IMG/VR virus record: IMGVR_UViG_3300033153_008400
Span: 1 to 64,000 of that record
DNA length: 64,000 bases
Direction: 5' to 3' (one strand)
Source: a virus
How positions within the stretch are numbered: position 1 is the stretch's first letter; every line of letters begins with the position of its first letter. Made by a program: the position numbers and the translations under genes. Positions 60,862 to 64,000 of the stretch are shown here, piece by piece. The notes beneath the pieces were generated by a model. The model was not told the origin of the DNA. It saw only the letters and a list, made by a program, of their open reading frames with translations, and did no database searches.

Positions 60862-63800
60862 AAGGGGAGAAAATTTCATAAATAGAAAGGCTACAGTTCC
60901 AAATTTACCTAGTACTCCTACTTTACCAATTGTAGAACCGTATAATACGGGTGCTCCTGGTGTGATGACAGCTAGAGACATATGGAATCAAAGATTGGCT
61001 ACTGGAAGTTATAATAAAATTGCTCCTCTTAACACTAAAGAAATTTATTCTGGACCTAGATATAATGAAACTATACCTGGTACAGACTATGAAGAAATGC
61101 ATGCCCAACAACAAAGCAATTGGGGAAAATGGAGCAATGCTACTGCTAAAATGATAGGGACAGCTTCTACTACTTTTGTTACTGGTACTGCAGGGCTTCT
61201 TTATGGTATGGGAAGTGCCCTCATAAATTTAAAATTATCTAATGTTGTGGATAATAGTGTAACTAGAGCTATGGATGATATCTCTAGGGGAATGGATGAT
61301 AGTCTTCCTAATTATTATACTCAGAAAGAAACAGAGGCTAAATGGTGGTCACCTGATAATATTATGACGGCTAACTTCTGGTCAGACAAAGTACTTAAGA
61401 ACTTAGGATTTTCTGTAGGTTCAATGGCAGGTGGTATGGCTTGGGGTGCTTTATTCAGATCTATTGGAATGACTAATCAATTAGTTCGATGGGGAAAAGG
61501 AAATGATTTAGCTACAGCAGTAGAAAAAAGACTGGCTGTTGCTCCAGCTTCAGCAAGATATCCTGCTTTTCAAAGTGCTTTGAATAAGACATGGACTACT
61601 GCTAAGATGCCTATGGCCGCTGTTGCCAAAAATTCAGACAGAATACTGACTTCTATAATGGCTACTGCAGGAGAAGCTACTATTGAAGGACTTCAAGCAA
61701 TGCATACATTGAGAGAAAGTTTACTTGATGAATTTAAGTTATCTCATGGTAGAATGCCATCTGGTCTGGAATTAAATGCTATCAATGAGACTGTACAGAC
61801 TGCAGGTCTTTATATATATGGAATGAATGGGTTGATTCTTACAGCAACTAACTACATTCAGTTAGGAAAAATAATAGGTAGTTCACGTAAAGCAGATAAA
61901 GCCTTAATCAATAGTATCAGAAGAAATGCTGATACAAGACTTTGGGAAGCTGCTCTTCCAAAAACTATTGCAGGAAAAGTATTAGGTGTAGCCAAACATA
62001 TAGGGAGGCTATCATTTGCCCCTGTGGAGGCATTAGAAGAAGGGTTACAACATGCTGCTACCACTGGTGTAGAGGATTATTTTTCTAGAGCATATAAAAA
62101 TAAGAATGAAACTAATGATTTACTAAGGGCTGTAGATGACAACATGTTAAATGTTTATTCTAATGTATACCTACATGGTTTACATGAAACTCTTAATACT
62201 AAAGAAGGACTAGAAAGTATGTTGATTGGGGCCTTATCAGGAGGTTTACAACAAATGGGTTTATTTGGTAGTTATAGGGATGAGAAAGGTAAAATCAAAT
62301 ATGGTGTAGGTAAATCTGGTGAAATAGGAGAATATGGTTTATTTGGTAGAGGAGGTACTCGAGGCATAAATACTAAACGAGCTGTTGAAGAATTAAATCT
62401 TAAACAAGTAGAAGATGTCATTAAAGATGGTGTAAACTATATGGGAGTAGGTATTGGTTCTCAAAAGCTAAGACAACAAGCAATTGAAAATGATGATATA
62501 CTTGCTGAGAAAGATGCTGAAGAAGATTATGCATTATCTTACTTGATGCCTAGAATTAAGTATGGAAAACTTGAGAGTGTAATAGAAGAGCTTACCAATT
62601 ACAAAACTCAGGCTATGAGTACAACAGGATACTCTGAATTAGTCACTGCAGGATTAGCGAATCAAAATGAAACTGCTGATGAGTTCATACAAAGAATAGA
62701 TAATTTATTAGAATCTGCTAATAAGACAGATAAGATGTATTCTTTATTGAATGACAGATATGAGAATGCCAGAAGTGAAGATGGAACAATTGCATATACA
62801 CCTGAAGTCATTGACAAGATGGTTTATGCTGCTGCTAAAATCGAAAACTACGACAAACGTATCGAAGAAGTCCAGACTGCTCTACTCTCCTCAGGGGTTG
62901 ATTTGACCTTGATAGATGAGATTATAAAAAACAAAGATGCTATTCCTACTGATGCACAATGGGAAGAAGTATCAAAGACTGCCGATAATGTAAAGATCAC
63001 AGAACAAGAGACTTTTTCTACTAATTTACTCGATTATGGTGAGTTATTATTGAGAAGAAAAAAGTTTGCTCAGGAGTATGAGACTATAAAAGATGCTCCA
63101 TATAATTATCGTGCTGTAGTAGGTGCTCTTCCTCCAGAAGAATCAGAGGAAATTAAATCTACTAAAGAAAACAGTATTACTGTACCTGTTACTACTGGTG
63201 GGGAGAAAACATATAATATAGATGATACTTATTATTTAGGTAATGTACTTGCAGATCAAATTGTATCTGGTGCTGATCTCTCAGCTCCACAAATGAAGAT
63301 TTTGAGTATGAATGAGGATGGTACAATTAAGATAATGACTCAGAATGGGAAAGAATTGGATATCACTGCAGGAGAATTAGAGCAACTTAAGTTAGGTAGT
63401 GTTAACAAAGCTCTTAAGGATAACAAGAAAGGTGAGTTTTATTTTGATAATTGGAATACTCCTTTCACTTTTAACTTCGGAGATAATGGTGGTTTTAAAA
63501 AAGGAAGAATAATTTATAATGAGAATGATGATAAGATGCATTTTGTCTATGTGGATGCATCAGGCAATACAAGGGATATAGAGGTTACGAATGACCAATT
63601 TGGGCCTAAAGGAGAAAATGAGGCACAGATACAGAGAGAAGAAGGTGTGAATGACTTCCAGGGAGGCGTAGAAGCACGTTTCCTTGCTGCTAAAGATGAA
63701 CGTAAGGATAAGAAACATGAAGATAGATTAAAGGTCTTAGGTGAGTTTGCAGAGGAGATGATGGTGAGACAAGCTGAGCTAACAAAGGTTATTAATAAGA

Positions 63801-64000
63801 GACAGGAAAATGTTGCTAGGACTAAAAAAATCTTAGGACTCTTACAGGAAGACCTTCTTAAAAATAAAGATAAGCGAACTAAAGATGCTTATACTATAGC
63901 TGGTCAGAAAATATTAACTAATATCAAGAGAACAGAAAAAGATTTAGAAGCACTTGAAAAAGTAGAAAGAGAATCTTCAGAAGAATTAAATGATATTACT
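60818..64000 (+). CDS. Giant virion protein, cut by the window end
   Basis: At least 1061 aa with no stop before 64000. Starts MSNGKPNTITGSKSRRGENF at 60818, inside the previous gene. Hydrophobic Gly/Ala-rich segments at about residues 112-135 (TTFVTGTAGLLYGMGSALIN) and 191-216 (LGFSVGSMAGGMAWGALFRS) could form membrane helices, as in ejection proteins that make a channel. The rest is charged and helical. In crAss-like phages very large proteins, including virion RNA polymerase, follow here, but no polymerase motif is visible in this part. Confidence 0.75.
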   Translation, partial: MSNGKPNTITGSKSRRGENFINRKATVPNLPSTPTLPIVEPYNTGAPGVMTARDIWNQRLATGSYNKIAPLNTKEIYSGPRYNETIPGTDYEEMHAQQQSNWGKWSNATAKMIGTASTTFVTGTAGLLYGMGSALINLKLSNVVDNSVTRAMDDISRGMDDSLPNYYTQKETEAKWWSPDNIMTANFWSDKVLKNLGFSVGSMAGGMAWGALFRSIGMTNQLVRWGKGNDLATAVEKRLAVAPASARYPAFQSALNKTWTTAKMPMAAVAKNSDRILTSIMATAGEATIEGLQAMHTLRESLLDEFKLSHGRMPSGLELNAINETVQTAGLYIYGMNGLILTATNYIQLGKIIGSSRKADKALINSIRRNADTRLWEAALPKTIAGKVLGVAKHIGRLSFAPVEALEEGLQHAATTGVEDYFSRAYKNKNETNDLLRAVDDNMLNVYSNVYLHGLHETLNTKEGLESMLIGALSGGLQQMGLFGSYRDEKGKIKYGVGKSGEIGEYGLFGRGGTRGINTKRAVEELNLKQVEDVIKDGVNYMGVGIGSQKLRQQAIENDDILAEKDAEEDYALSYLMPRIKYGKLESVIEELTNYKTQAMSTTGYSELVTAGLANQNETADEFIQRIDNLLESANKTDKMYSLLNDRYENARSEDGTIAYTPEVIDKMVYAAAKIENYDKRIEEVQTALLSSGVDLTLIDEIIKNKDAIPTDAQWEEVSKTADNVKITEQETFSTNLLDYGELLLRRKKFAQEYETIKDAPYNYRAVVGALPPEESEEIKSTKENSITVPVTTGGEKTYNIDDTYYLGNVLADQIVSGADLSAPQMKILSMNEDGTIKIMTQNGKELDITAGELEQLKLGSVNKALKDNKKGEFYFDNWNTPFTFNFGDNGGFKKGRIIYNENDDKMHFVYVDASGNTRDIEVTNDQFGPKGENEAQIQREEGVNDFQGGVEARFLAAKDERKDKKHEDRLKVLGEFAEEMMVRQAELTKVINKRQENVARTKKILGLLQEDLLKNKDKRTKDAYTIAGQKILTNIKRTEKDLEALEKVERESSEELNDIT

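Noticed and set aside
1-64000. Stop-codon reassignment (as in some crAss-like phages)
   Set aside because: Long genes throughout, including TerL, portal, capsid and muzzle, read cleanly with standard stops, and TAA, TAG and TGA all occur at natural gene ends.
1-64000. CRISPR arrays, insertion sequences or diversity-generating retroelement
   Set aside because: No regularly spaced palindromic repeats, no transposase and no reverse transcriptase motif are visible. The 30-bp Thr-coding units are protein repeats.

Overview
This window looks like about 64 kb of a large tailed phage of the crAss-like type (order Crassvirales or close kin) infecting a Bacteroidota host. The main evidence is the late-gene order: an IHF/HU-like protein, a zinc-ribbon protein, the terminase large subunit, a portal of about 860 aa, an acidic scaffold-like protein, a major capsid protein of 517 aa, ring/adaptor-like proteins, a giant muzzle-like (stabilisation) protein, then several very large virion proteins. 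Three plus-strand promoter candidates have the Bacteroidota form TTTG-N20-TAnnTTTG or come within one base of it. Translation starts have A-rich leaders and almost no Shine-Dalgarno sequence, which also fits that host group. These assignments rest on reading the sequence; no search was run.

Layout. Positions 1-21518 carry leftward genes: more than 40 mostly small early or accessory proteins, a PurA/PurZ-like enzyme, a ParB-like protein, a vWA protein, a YfaP-like protein, a CAP-domain protein, a YkgJ-type Cys-cluster protein, zinc-ribbon and membrane peptides, and a lipoprotein. Several hairpins and structured RNA candidates separate them. Positions 6954-7985 hold a strange RNA block: one ordinary tRNA-Arg(ACG), a tRNA with an enlarged anticodon loop, a complete tRNA-Lys(CTT) lying inside the anticodon arm of another tRNA, a further tRNA split by a 45-nt insert, and what looks like a circularly permuted two-piece tmRNA.

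Positions 21519-21774 are the divergent control region. From 21775 to the right end all genes run rightward: packaging (21775-25678), portal, scaffold and capsid (25678-31282), connector proteins, then a fibre/adhesin region (33146-42148), tail vertex and muzzle (42214-50956), and large presumed internal virion proteins (50956-64000, the last one cut by the window end).

The most distinctive protein feature is in the fibre region. A small N-terminal domain with the signature GPFxLYSDxDxF...PFE recurs in at least five proteins. Tracts of six to eight threonines separated by VAP/IAP/ASP-type triplets join domains or form the very ends of proteins; one protein has 21 such tracts in a row. The muzzle-like gene carries the same tracts, and its apparent C-terminal part is a separate downstream gene that begins with this domain. 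Together these suggest modular, recombining adhesins built on interchangeable Thr-rich stalks.
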